Shown here: positions 24,774 to 34,055 of the stretch, in pieces
Position numbering within the stretch: position 1 is the first letter of the stretch
Layout of the letters: every line of letters begins with the position of its first letter
DNA from: Anaeromyxobacter soli
Lineage (GTDB): Bacteria > Myxococcota > Myxococcia > Myxococcales > Anaeromyxobacteraceae
Length of the DNA: 64,000 nt
Reading direction: 5' to 3'
NCBI RefSeq assembly: GCF_022808855.1
Contig: NZ_JAKZLF010000004.1
Span: forward strand, 1 to 64,000
Position numbers and translations under genes: made by a program
The notes under the pieces: generated by a model
Seen by the model: the letters and a program-made list of their open reading frames with translations, nothing else
Database searches by the model: none
What the model was told of the DNA's origin: nothing

Positions 24774-27133
24774 GGGCGGGAGACGACCTGGATGGCGGGC
24801 GGCGTGCTCGGCTCCTCGCCGGAGCGCGCCGGGTACGCCGGCCGCGTGTGGTAGATGGCCTCGAGGGCGCTCACCATCGCGCCCGCGATCGCGTTGAGGT
24901 CGCGGAGGGTGAGCTCGCACTCGTCGAGCTGGCCCTCGCTGAAGATCTCGTTCACCCGCTTCGACACGAGCGCCCGCAGCGCCGCCTCGGTGGGCTCGGG
25001 CAGCGCGCGCGACGAGGCCTCGCAGGAGTCGGCGATCATGACGAGCGCCGCCTCGCGGCTCTGCGGCTTCGGCCCCGCGTAGCGGAAGAGCGCCTCGTCC
25101 GGCGGGGCCCCCCGCCCCTCGGCGGCCATCTTCAGCGCGCGCGCCCAGAAGTAGCCGACGAGCCGCGTCCCCTGGTGCTGCGGGATCGCGTCCGCGACCA
25201 CCTTGGGGAGCCGCCACTGGCGCGCGAGCTCGAGGCCGTCCGTCACGTGCCGCTTGATGATGAGCGCGCTCATGCTGGGCGCGAGGGCGTCGTGGCGGTT
25301 CTCGCCGCGCTGGTTCTCGGCGAAGTAGACCGGGTTCCGGATCTTCCCGAGGTCGTGGTAGTAGGCGCACACCTTGGCGAGCAGGGGGTTCGCGCCGATG
25401 GCCTGCGCCGCCGCCTCCACCATCGAGCCCATCAGGATCGCGTGGTGGTACGTCCCCGGCGCCTGGACGATGAGCTCCTTCAGCGCGGGGTGGTTCAGGT
25501 TCGCGAGCTCGAGGAGCTTCACGTCGGTGACGTAGCCGAAGAGCCCCTCGACGGCGGGCAGGATCCCCACCACGGCGACGGGCAAGAGCAGCGCCCCGCC
25601 GGCCAGGGCGGCGCCGGCGGCGACCAGGATCTCCGCCGCGCCCTTCCCCCCGTGGAGGCCGATCGCGACGGTCACGGCGACGCCGACGACGCCCACGGCG
25701 AGGCCCGCGCGGAACAGGCCCGCCCGGTCGCGGCTCCCTGGCACGAGCCCCGCGGCCGCGAGCGAGGTGAGCGTCGCGTAGACGGCGAACGACATCGACT
25801 GCCCGGCGAGGAGCCCCGCCGAGAGCCCCGCCGCGAGCGAGAAGAGGAGCGCGGTCTCCGCGGCGAGCACCTGCCGCACGATCATGGCGCCCGCCGCGAA
25901 CGGCACGAGGTAGTGCAGCGACGGCCGCGGCAGGAGCGGGAACCGCTCGTGGAGCGCGTCCGCGACGGTGAAGCCGAGGAACCCCAGCGCCAGGGTCCCG
26001 AGGAGGAGACCCGCCATGAGGATCGCGTCGCGGCGCGCGGGGCGGAAGCCCGGGAAGTTCCGGCGCGCGTAGCCCCAGAGCAGGACGACGAGGAGGCCGA
26101 CGAGCGCGCCGCCGCCCAGGCGGACGTGCGTGATGTCCTCGTCCTGGCGCTGCGCGCGCATCCCGTCGAGCACGACGAGGTGCCGCGCCTCGATCCGCTC
26201 CCCGTCGCCGATGATCTTCTCGCCCCGCTTCACCGGGATGACGACCGGCTTCACGCGGGCGGCGGCCTCCGACTTCCGCCGCTCCGTCTCGGCCTGGTTG
26301 TGGACGAGGGTCGGCCGGACCATGGCCGTCGAGAGCCGCGCGATGGCGGCGCGCAGGGCAGGCGGCTCGTGCTGGAGCCGCGCCGCCGCGGTCCGCGCGA
26401 CCTCCTCGCGCGCCTTCTCCACGGTGCGGACCAGGGAGACGTCGGAGAGCGTGCGCTCTCCGCGCAGCGCGCCGTCGCCGAAGGTGCGCAGCGCGAAGGC
26501 CGGGTCCCGCCCCGCGGGGAGGAGCTTCGCGTCCTCGACGACGAGCCCCTCGAGCCCCTTCTGCGCGAGCGCCGCCAGATCGTGCTCGACCGCCTCGGAG
26601 AACCGGGCCTGCGTGAGGGCCGCCACGTCCTCGTCGCGGACGAGCACCTGGAGCCGCGAGACGAACGCGTCGCGCTGGGCGGCGTAGCGCCGCTCCAGCT
26701 CGCGGGCGTCGCGGGCGGCGGGCGTGTCGCGGAGGGCGGCCTCCTCGCCCCGCATGAGCTCGAACGCGGCGTGGATGCGGGCGACCGCCTCGTCGGCGGC
26801 GCCGGAGTCGTGGTCGTAGACCGTCCGCTCGGCGGCGGCGGCCTCGGCGCGGCGGCGCGCGGTCGCCTCCGCGTCCACGATGTCGTAGTCCCGATCCGCC
26901 TTGATGGTGACCGGCGCCGGGGAGCCCAGCGCGTCGGGGCCCGGGAGCCGGTGCGCGGCGAACGGCGCGAGCAGGAGCCCTGCGGCAGTCGCGATGAGGA
27001 GGACGAGCCCGAGGCGCATGATGCGCCCGAGCCAGTCGACGCGCCGCTCGGCGAGCGGCCCGGCGGCAGCCTGCACGGGCGGCTGGGTCGTGGAGACTTC
27101 GGTCGGTTCGGGCACAGGCGCGCAGCCTCGCAC
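24770..27133 (-). CDS. PgpH-type 7TM-HD cyclic di-AMP phosphodiesterase
   Basis: 787-aa membrane protein in the PgpH/YqfF architecture: one N-terminal TM (about residues 38-58), a large extracytoplasmic 7TMR-HDED region (about 60-330), seven TMs (about 340-540) and a cytoplasmic HD domain. The metal-binding residues are in [12 protein letters not shown] and [11 protein letters not shown]. Characterised PgpH proteins hydrolyse cyclic di-AMP to pApA. A Gram-negative homologue suggests cyclic di-AMP signalling here, which is inference. The start is a GTG at 27133 with a GGGGG site upstream; GTG at 27115 is an alternative. It lies between phoH and ybeY, which it overlaps. Confidence 0.9.
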   Translation of the reverse strand: MRGCAPVPEPTEVSTTQPPVQAAAGPLAERRVDWLGRIMRLGLVLLIATAAGLLLAPFAAHRLPGPDALGSPAPVTIKADRDYDIVDAEATARRRAEAAAAERTVYDHDSGAADEAVARIHAAFELMRGEEAALRDTPAARDARELERRYAAQRDAFVSRLQVLVRDEDVAALTQARFSEAVEHDLAALAQKGLEGLVVEDAKLLPAGRDPAFALRTFGDGALRGERTLSDVSLVRTVEKAREEVARTAAARLQHEPPALRAAIARLSTAMVRPTLVHNQAETERRKSEAAARVKPVVIPVKRGEKIIGDGERIEARHLVVLDGMRAQRQDEDITHVRLGGGALVGLLVVLLWGYARRNFPGFRPARRDAILMAGLLLGTLALGFLGFTVADALHERFPLLPRPSLHYLVPFAAGAMIVRQVLAAETALLFSLAAGLSAGLLAGQSMSFAVYATLTSLAAAGLVPGSRDRAGLFRAGLAVGVVGVAVTVAIGLHGGKGAAEILVAAGAALAGGALLLPVAVVGILPAVEGLFGYVTDVKLLELANLNHPALKELIVQAPGTYHHAILMGSMVEAAAQAIGANPLLAKVCAYYHDLGKIRNPVYFAENQRGENRHDALAPSMSALIIKRHVTDGLELARQWRLPKVVADAIPQHQGTRLVGYFWARALKMAAEGRGAPPDEALFRYAGPKPQSREAALVMIADSCEASSRALPEPTEAALRALVSKRVNEIFSEGQLDECELTLRDLNAIAGAMVSALEAIYHTRPAYPARSGEEPSTPPAIQVVSRP

Positions 27134-27214
27134 CGGGGGAGCCCCCTGGCAACCGGGTCCGGTGTCCCCGATGGAACCTTCCAGGCCCCCGGTAGGCTTC
27201 CCCCGCCCGGGGTC

Positions 27215-28291
<1,077 letters not shown>

Positions 28292-28380
28292 GCGTCTCCT
28301 CCGGGGCCGCGCGTTTGTACGTCGCGGTCCTCGATCGCACGATAACCGCCGCGGCCCCGGCCGGCACGCGGAGGAGGTGG

Positions 28381-29577
28381 CTACTCCACGGGGGGCAGGA
28401 GCACGAAGCGGCCCTCGGCCGTCCGGCGGTAGTACCACTCGACCGGCCACGGGTGGCGAAGATCGCGCGCGGAGGCGAGGTCCGCCTCCACGAGGGCGGA
28501 GAGGGACGGCGGGTACTCGCCGCGCTCCACGCGGTAGATCTCGAGCGCGCTCCGCAGCCGGGACGCCTGGGCGCGCGCGAGGAACCGCCGGCCGGCGTCG
28601 TCCGCCACCTCGGCGCTCGCCTGCGCGGCGAGGCCGCGCGCGTCGACCCAGGTCGCGATCCCGGCGAGCGCCGCGGCGAGGGCCACCGTCGCGACCACGC
28701 GGACCGCGGCGCGGCGCAGGCGGCTGCCCCACCCTTCCCGCCCGTACACGCCCACGGCGGAGGTCCGGCGCGCCGGGGCGATCGGCGCCAGGTAGCCGAG
28801 GTTCACGAGGGCGAGGAGCGCCTTGCACGTCTCGAACTCGCCCAGGCGCGAGAGGTCGACGATCTCCTCGACGGGCCGCCCCGGCTCGGCGAGCGCGTGG
28901 ACGCGCCGCTCGTTCGGGCCCAGGCTCGCGAACTCGCCCTTCCGCTCGACGGGCTCCTCGCCGAACGCGTCGAACGCCGCGTCCACGTCGTCGCCGCCGG
29001 CGGGCGCGGAGCCCGCGCCGGCCCCGCGCTCGGCGCCGAGCGGCCGGAGCCGCTCGAACGTCATCGCGGTGGAGGTGATCCGCTTGCGGATCATCGGCCA
29101 CTCGTCGACCTGGCGGAACCCCTCCATCAGGACCGACTCGGCGCGGAGCGGCGTGACGGTCGCGCGGTCCCACTCCACCTCGCCCGGCTCGAACGCGTAC
29201 GTCCCGCTCTTCCAGTGGAAGAGCCGGTAGACCGTCTCGGTGGTCTGCAGCGCCGTCATCTCCTTCAGCGCCGCCGTCGAGACGAGCCCCTCCTCGACGA
29301 GGACGTCGCCGAGCCGGCGCAGGCTGCGCTTCTGGACCTCGAGCGCGTGCTGGAGGCCGTCCGGGCTCACGAGCCCGGCGCGGACGAGCAGGGTCCCGAG
29401 GCGCTCGCGCGACTTGCGGCCCGCCGACTCGGCGTGGACGACGCAGCCGTCGGCGAGGGCGATGCGGATCTCGTCGCCGCTCCCGCGAAGGTGGAGCACG
29501 CCCGTCTTGGCCTGCTGGCCGATGAGCTGGAGGATCTCCGCGATGCCGAAGTCCTTGAGGGTCCCGGTGAGCGCCAT
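28381..29577 (-). CDS. DUF4388 (PATAN) protein with pseudopilin-like C-terminus
   Basis: 398 aa in an unusual order. Residues about 1-60 are a DUF4388/PATAN domain ([22 protein letters not shown]). Two repeats resembling the GspE/MshEN N-terminal motif follow ([17 protein letters not shown] and [17 protein letters not shown]). One TM helix lies at about 288-308. The end ([22 protein letters not shown]) closely resembles the soluble part of GspG-type pseudopilins. No prepilin cleavage motif is at the N-terminus. The gene sits 11 bases after the TPR gene. A regulatory or assembly role with a type II/IV pilus system is possible. Confidence 0.75.
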   Translation of the reverse strand: MALTGTLKDFGIAEILQLIGQQAKTGVLHLRGSGDEIRIALADGCVVHAESAGRKSRERLGTLLVRAGLVSPDGLQHALEVQKRSLRRLGDVLVEEGLVSTAALKEMTALQTTETVYRLFHWKSGTYAFEPGEVEWDRATVTPLRAESVLMEGFRQVDEWPMIRKRITSTAMTFERLRPLGAERGAGAGSAPAGGDDVDAAFDAFGEEPVERKGEFASLGPNERRVHALAEPGRPVEEIVDLSRLGEFETCKALLALVNLGYLAPIAPARRTSAVGVYGREGWGSRLRRAAVRVVATVALAAALAGIATWVDARGLAAQASAEVADDAGRRFLARAQASRLRSALEIYRVERGEYPPSLSALVEADLASARDLRHPWPVEWYYRRTAEGRFVLLPPVE

Positions 29578-29588
29578 CGCCGTCTCCC

Positions 29589-31742
29589 TCAGCGCGTGCG
29601 GCGGAACGCGTCGCGCACCGCGAGCCCCCACGCGAGGAGCGCGAGCGGCGCCGCGACGGCGAGCTTGCCCGCGAGCACCCAGGGCGTCGCCTCGGGCGGG
29701 GGCAGGACGCCGCGCCAGAACCAGACCACGAACCCGAGGAACAGGAGCGCGAGGAGGAGCAGCGCCCCGCGCACCGGCGCGCCGCTCCAGAGCGGGCCCG
29801 CGCCGCCGCCCACGAGCGCGAGGATGCGGGCCGAGAGCGCGGAGAGGCGGGCGTGGCGCCGGATCTGCGCCTCCTTGCGGAGCCGGTCGCGGGCGTCGAC
29901 GAGGCCGCGCCGCTCGAAGGCGTTCACGCACTGGCCGCAGCGGACGTCCGACGCAGGCCCGCAGCGGCGGCACGCGGCCCCGCCGCAGCCCTCGCACGCG
30001 CGCGAGGGGCCGAGGCGCGGGGCGAGCGCCGAGAGGAGCCACAGCGCCGCGAGGAACCCGACCCCCGCCCAGGGGAGCGCCGCGCGCGGGAGCGTCCCGG
30101 CGAGCCGCGCCTCCGCCCACGCGCGCACGCGCCCCGCGGCCCCGTCGGCGTTCGCGAGCGCCGCGAGGCGGCCCTCCGGGATGGGCAGATCGACGAGCCA
30201 GCGGTTCGCCGAGAAGTCGTCGTCCGAGCCGCGCGCCCGCAGGAACGCGCCGGCCTGCGCCTCCGCCTTCTCGCGGGCGGCCGCGCTGCGGTCCATCTCC
30301 GCGGTGCGCAGGTAGAGCTTCGAGAGCCCGTAGCTCGCGGCGCCCTGCACGAGCGGGTCGCCCGCCGCGCGGTCCGACGCGGCGAGGTACGCGGCCCGCG
30401 CGCCCTCGAGATCGCCCGCGAGGAACAGCGCGTTGCCGAGGTTCACCGAGAGCTCCGGAGCGCGCTCGTCGGCGGCGGCCGCCGCGCGGTAGTGCCGGAG
30501 CGCACCGGCGAGGTCGCCGCGCCGCTTCGCGAACCTCCCCAGGGCGGCGTGGACCACCGCCGGGGCGGGCTCGCCGGCGGCCGCCTCGAGCGCGGCGGCG
30601 TCCTCGTCGGAGGCCGCCCCGTGCTCCACCGCCTGGACCCGCTCCGCGAGCGTGCCGGTCCAGGCGGTCGCGCGCGCCGCCGCCCCGGAGGCCCACGGCA
30701 CCGCGAGCAGGGCCGCGAGCGCCGCGGTCGCCACGGCGCGCTCCGCGCGCGCGAGGTAGGGCCAGGCGGCGAGCGCCAGCACCGCGAGCGCGACGAGGGG
30801 CCCGAGCCCGAACGCGAGCGGCGCCAGGAGCAGGACGATCGCGAGGAAGCCGGCCTGGACGCGCGCGGTCCCGCGCACGAGCGGGAGGTGATGGAAGTCG
30901 TGGACGAGCAGGGGGAGGCGTCGCGCCAGCAGGAGGACGAGCACCGCGACGGCGCTCGTGATCGCCGCCGCGAGCGCCGCCGCGAGGACGTCGGCCAGGA
31001 ACGCGCGCCGCGTCTGCGGATCGCGGGCGGCGGCGACCGCGGTGTCGCGCAGCGCGCCCGCGACGGGCGCGGCCCGGCCCGGCGCCTCGGCGAGCCGCGC
31101 GAGCGCGAGCGCGAGGTGCGCGTCCGGCAGGTCCGGCGCGAGCGCGACCGCGAGCTGGGCGTGGGCCACGGCCTCGGCGACGAGGTCCGACGCGAGCGCG
31201 CGCGAGACGGCGCGCGTCTCGGCGACCGCGAGCGGGACGAGGTTCTCGATCCCGAGCTCGCGCTGCGCGCCGAGCAGCGCCTCGGCCGCCGCGTCGGCGC
31301 GGGCGGGATCTCCGTCGCGGAGCGCGTCCCGCCGCTCCGCCCAGCGCCGCATGAGCTGGGCGTAGGTGGTCGAGACGGGCACGATGCGCCGCGCGCGCTC
31401 CGCCGGCGGCAGGCGCACCTCCGACGCAGGGGGCGGAGCGGCGCTCGGGCCGGGGCGGACGGACGCGTCGGAGGGCGGCACGTCGGCCGGGACGGGCGGG
31501 GACCGCTGCGCCGAGCCGGCCGCTCCGGGAGTGGAGAGCGTCCCGCCTCCGGCAGGCCGCGCAGCGGCGGGCGCGGGCGGCACCAGCGTGGGCACGGCCT
31601 CCTCGGCCGTCTCCTCCCCCTCCACGACGAGCCTCGGGGGCGCGAGCTGCGCGGCGGCGAGGACCGGCGCGGCGAGCGAGAGGAGCGCGACGAGGAGGAT
31701 GGGCGATCCGCGGTGGGCCACGCGAGAACGGGATGCTAGCAC
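29589..31742 (-). CDS. TPR membrane protein with zinc ribbon
   Basis: 717 aa. A signal peptide leads to a Pro/Ala-rich linker (about 40-110), helical repeats, several transmembrane helices (about 260-370) and TPR repeats (about 395-480; LGRFAKRRGDLAGALRHYRAA, LSVNLGNALFLAGDLEGARAA). A CxxC-rich zinc ribbon (about 585-612; CEGCGGAACRRC, RCGQC) and two final TMs follow. The family is not recognised beyond its parts. The start is a GTG at 31742; a GTG at 31721 gives a better signal peptide. It heads the nine-gene minus-strand run and is divergent from mazG, only 29 bases away. Confidence 0.7.
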   Translation of the reverse strand: MLASRSRVAHRGSPILLVALLSLAAPVLAAAQLAPPRLVVEGEETAEEAVPTLVPPAPAAARPAGGGTLSTPGAAGSAQRSPPVPADVPPSDASVRPGPSAAPPPASEVRLPPAERARRIVPVSTTYAQLMRRWAERRDALRDGDPARADAAAEALLGAQRELGIENLVPLAVAETRAVSRALASDLVAEAVAHAQLAVALAPDLPDAHLALALARLAEAPGRAAPVAGALRDTAVAAARDPQTRRAFLADVLAAALAAAITSAVAVLVLLLARRLPLLVHDFHHLPLVRGTARVQAGFLAIVLLLAPLAFGLGPLVALAVLALAAWPYLARAERAVATAALAALLAVPWASGAAARATAWTGTLAERVQAVEHGAASDEDAAALEAAAGEPAPAVVHAALGRFAKRRGDLAGALRHYRAAAAADERAPELSVNLGNALFLAGDLEGARAAYLAASDRAAGDPLVQGAASYGLSKLYLRTAEMDRSAAAREKAEAQAGAFLRARGSDDDFSANRWLVDLPIPEGRLAALANADGAAGRVRAWAEARLAGTLPRAALPWAGVGFLAALWLLSALAPRLGPSRACEGCGGAACRRCGPASDVRCGQCVNAFERRGLVDARDRLRKEAQIRRHARLSALSARILALVGGGAGPLWSGAPVRGALLLLALLFLGFVVWFWRGVLPPPEATPWVLAGKLAVAAPLALLAWGLAVRDAFRRTR

Positions 31743-31771
31743 GCCCGCTCCTGGGCTAAGAAGACGCGACC

Positions 31772-32629
31772 ATGTCGCGCGCCACCGATGCGATCGAACG
31801 TCTCCTCGGGATCATGGAGCGGCTACGCGGACCCGGAGGCTGCCCGTGGGATCGCGAGCAGACGCTGCGGAGCCTCCGGCCTTACGTGCTCGAGGAGACG
31901 TACGAGGTGCTCGAGGCGATCGACGCGGGCGACGCCCGGGAGCACTGTGAGGAGCTCGGCGACCTCCTCCTCCAGATCGTGTTCCAGGCGCAGCTCACGC
32001 GCGAGCAGGGCCAGTTCGACTTCGCAGACGTCGCGAACGCCATCTCGAACAAGCTCGTGTCGCGCCACCCTCACGTGTTCGGCGACGTCGCGGTGAAGGA
32101 CGCGGACGACGTGCTCCGGCAGTGGGCGGCGCTGAAGCGCGAGGAGAAGCGCGCGAAGGGGCGCGGCGAGAGCGTGCTCGAGGGCGTGCCGCGGGAGATG
32201 CCGGCGCTCGCCCGCGCGGACCGGCTCACCGAGAAGGCGAGCCGCGTCGGCTTCGACTGGCCGGACGCGGGCGGCGCGAGAGAGAAGCTCTCGGAGGAGA
32301 TCGGCGAGCTCGACCAGGCGATCGCCTCGGGCGACCGCGACGCGATCGAGCACGAGCTGGGGGACGTCCTCTTCGCCGCCGCGAACCTGTCCCGCAAGCT
32401 CGGGATACCTGCAGAGGAGGCCCTTCGGGGGACGGTCGCTCGCTTCATAGCGCGCTTTTCCCACATCGAGCGCGAGCTCGCGCGCCGCGGCGTGCCCCAC
32501 GGCGGCGCCTCCCTCGACGAGATGGACGCCCTCTGGAACGAGGCGAAGATCTTGGAGGCCAAGGCGAAATCGCCAGCCGATCCGGCCGTCACCGAGCCGC
32601 CACAGGGTTTGGGGAAAGAACGTGGATAA
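31772..32629 (+). CDS. mazG: Nucleoside triphosphate pyrophosphohydrolase MazG
   Basis: 285 aa. MazG cleaves NTPs to NMP and pyrophosphate and clears aberrant nucleotides. Both tandem MazG domains are present: GGCPWDREQTLRSLRPYVLEE with ExxE and ELGDLLLQIVFQ, then a second EEIGELDQAI ... ELGDVLFAAANLSRK. ATG at 31772. The last few codons overlap a DnaA-box-like sequence (cgtggataa). It shares its short upstream gap with the divergent TPR gene. Confidence 0.95.
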   Translation: MSRATDAIERLLGIMERLRGPGGCPWDREQTLRSLRPYVLEETYEVLEAIDAGDAREHCEELGDLLLQIVFQAQLTREQGQFDFADVANAISNKLVSRHPHVFGDVAVKDADDVLRQWAALKREEKRAKGRGESVLEGVPREMPALARADRLTEKASRVGFDWPDAGGAREKLSEEIGELDQAIASGDRDAIEHELGDVLFAAANLSRKLGIPAEEALRGTVARFIARFSHIERELARRGVPHGGASLDEMDALWNEAKILEAKAKSPADPAVTEPPQGLGKERG

Positions 32630-33058
32630 GTCTGTGGGCAGCCCCCTCGGAAGGCGGATTTTCGCGGGTGCGGCGGGCTCTGCTGCATTTTGCGGCGGTC
32701 GCGAACCTGTGTGATTCCGGTCGCTTGTCCTTGGACACACCCACGAACGTCCACATCCGGGAGTCAAGTGACCCGCGAGGATTCCCGCTTCTTCGCCGCC
32801 GGTGGATAACTCTCCTCCCCCTGTGTCTCCCAGACCCGCACCCGACGTGGGACAGCCGTTCGGGTAATGCGCGGGTGGTTGCAGGAGAAGGGCGCGTGCG
32901 ACCGCCGCTGCGCTCTGCCGCGCCGCCCTAGGGCATGCGGCGCGAATGGGCCGCGGGACCGCATGGCCGTAGGGGCCGCGGAGCACGCCCGCGGTCGAGG
33001 CGAACGGTCGCTGCGCGCCGGCCTGCGCGACGCCGCGCAGCCGAGCGGTCATAACCCC
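32630..33058. other. Long mazG-rpsT intergenic region
   Basis: About 430 bases without a convincing gene before the rpsT promoter. It holds sequences that differ from DnaA boxes at the last base: cgtggataa (32621-32629, at the mazG end) and ggtggataa (32802-32810), plus several tgtgtg/cctgtgt elements. Short ORFs on either strand have no family support. No tRNA was recognised. Confidence 0.5.
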
Positions 33059-33087
33059 TTGACGTCGCTCGCGATGGACGGTAGATA
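33059..33087 (+). promoter_or_regulatory. rpsT sigma-70 promoter
   Basis: TTGACG (33059-33064), a spacer of exactly 17 bases and TAGATA (33082-33087) give a near-consensus housekeeping promoter. It lies about 38 bases upstream of the rpsT start codon. Confidence 0.8.
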
Positions 33088-33124
33088 GCGCGCCCTCGTA
33101 CCCCTATAGAGCACAGAGGTCAGC

Positions 33125-33397
33125 TTGGCGAATACCGCATCGGCCGAGAAGCGAAACCGTCAGGCGCAGAAGCGCCGCGCCCGCAACGTCCAGGTCCGCA
33201 CCGGCGTGAAGAGCGCCGTGAAGAAGGCGCGCGAGGCGATCACCCAGGGTGACGCCAACGCTGCCCGCGACACGTTCAAGGCCGCGGCCCGCGCGCTGGA
33301 GAAGGCGACGTCGAAGGGCGTCGTGCACAAGAACGCGGCGTCGCGGAAGATCTCGCGGCTCGCGAAGGCGGCCGCCAAGGCCGCCGCCGCGAAGTAG
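33125..33397 (+). CDS. rpsT: 30S ribosomal protein S20
   Basis: 90-aa basic protein, MANTASAEKRNRQAQKRRARN onwards being the classic S20 N-terminus, and 88-90 aa is the normal length. The start codon is TTG at 33125 with GAGG four bases before it, the same rare start used by Escherichia coli rpsT, where it underlies autogenous control; the same may hold here. It is convergent with lptE, 6 bases away. Confidence 0.97.
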   Translation: MANTASAEKRNRQAQKRRARNVQVRTGVKSAVKKAREAITQGDANAARDTFKAAARALEKATSKGVVHKNAASRKISRLAKAAAKAAAAK

Positions 33398-33403
33398 GCG
33401 GAG

Positions 33404-33940
33404 CTACCGCTCGAACGCGCGGAGGAGGTCGCGCGCCGCGTCGCCCGCCACCCGGCGGAGCGCGAGCGCGCGGCGCCCCTCCGTCTCGAGCGCGTCGTTC
33501 ACGCGACGACCCTGCGCGTCGAGCGCCGACACGCCCGCGAGGTAGTCGGCGTCGCGCCGCACCGTCCGCTCCGACACGGTCGCGCCGTCCACGACGAGGC
33601 GCGCCTTCACCACCACCCCGATGCGCCAGGTGGAGCCGTCCGGCGAGGACGTCCCGGGCGCGGTCGCGCGCACCTCTCCGACGATCTCCGCAGGCGCGCC
33701 GGGCCCCGCCGAGGCGCCGCGGCGCGCGAGCTCGTCCCGCAGCGCCGCCGTCAGCTCAGCCCCGAGCGACGCCTCCGTCGAGAGGTTCTCGAACGGCTGG
33801 ACGTGGACGCGCTCCGCGCCGCCCTTCGCGACGTAGCGGTTCTCGAAGCCGTAGCCGCAGCCGGACAGCGCGAGCACCAGCGCGAGCGCCGCCAGGCCCG
33901 CGGGCGGTCGGGCTCCGCGTGGGGAGGCTGCCGGCCGCAT
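33404..33940 (-). CDS. lptE: LPS-assembly lipoprotein LptE
   Basis: 178 aa. The signal peptide ends with a lipobox LSGC. The mature part (GYGFENRYVAKGG, VHVQPFENLSTEASL, followed by a long ELTAALRDELARRG helix) fits LptE/RlpB, the outer-membrane plug partner of LptD in LPS insertion. Start ATG at 33940; the frame stays open for another 35 codons, but without family support. It follows leuS by about 108 bases, as in the enterobacterial leuS-lptE-holA order, except that no holA follows. Similarity to known LptE is by structure and context, so confidence is moderate to high. Confidence 0.8.
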   Translation of the reverse strand: MRPAASPRGARPPAGLAALALVLALSGCGYGFENRYVAKGGAERVHVQPFENLSTEASLGAELTAALRDELARRGASAGPGAPAEIVGEVRATAPGTSSPDGSTWRIGVVVKARLVVDGATVSERTVRRDADYLAGVSALDAQGRRVNDALETEGRRALALRRVAGDAARDLLRAFER

Positions 33941-34028
33941 CGGCGACCCCTGCCGCACCTCGTGTCGCCAGCGCAAGCGCAGGGGCGGCCGGCTGAGGCC
34001 GCCCCGGAGCGCGCCGGGGGGGTGTGGG

Positions 34029-34055
34029 GGGGTAGCCAGCCTCATCGGCTACCCC
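34029..34055. terminator. Hairpin at leuS stop codon
   Basis: Perfect 9-bp inverted repeat (ggggtagcc / ggctacccc) with a 9-base loop; the leuS stop codon lies within the 3' arm. No T-run follows on the minus strand. It may attenuate readthrough from leuS into lptE. Confidence 0.4.

Noticed and set aside
32764..33088. Short ORFs of about 66-73 codons in the mazG-rpsT gap
   Set aside because: Arg-rich composition, no ribosome sites or family match; one overlaps the rpsT promoter.
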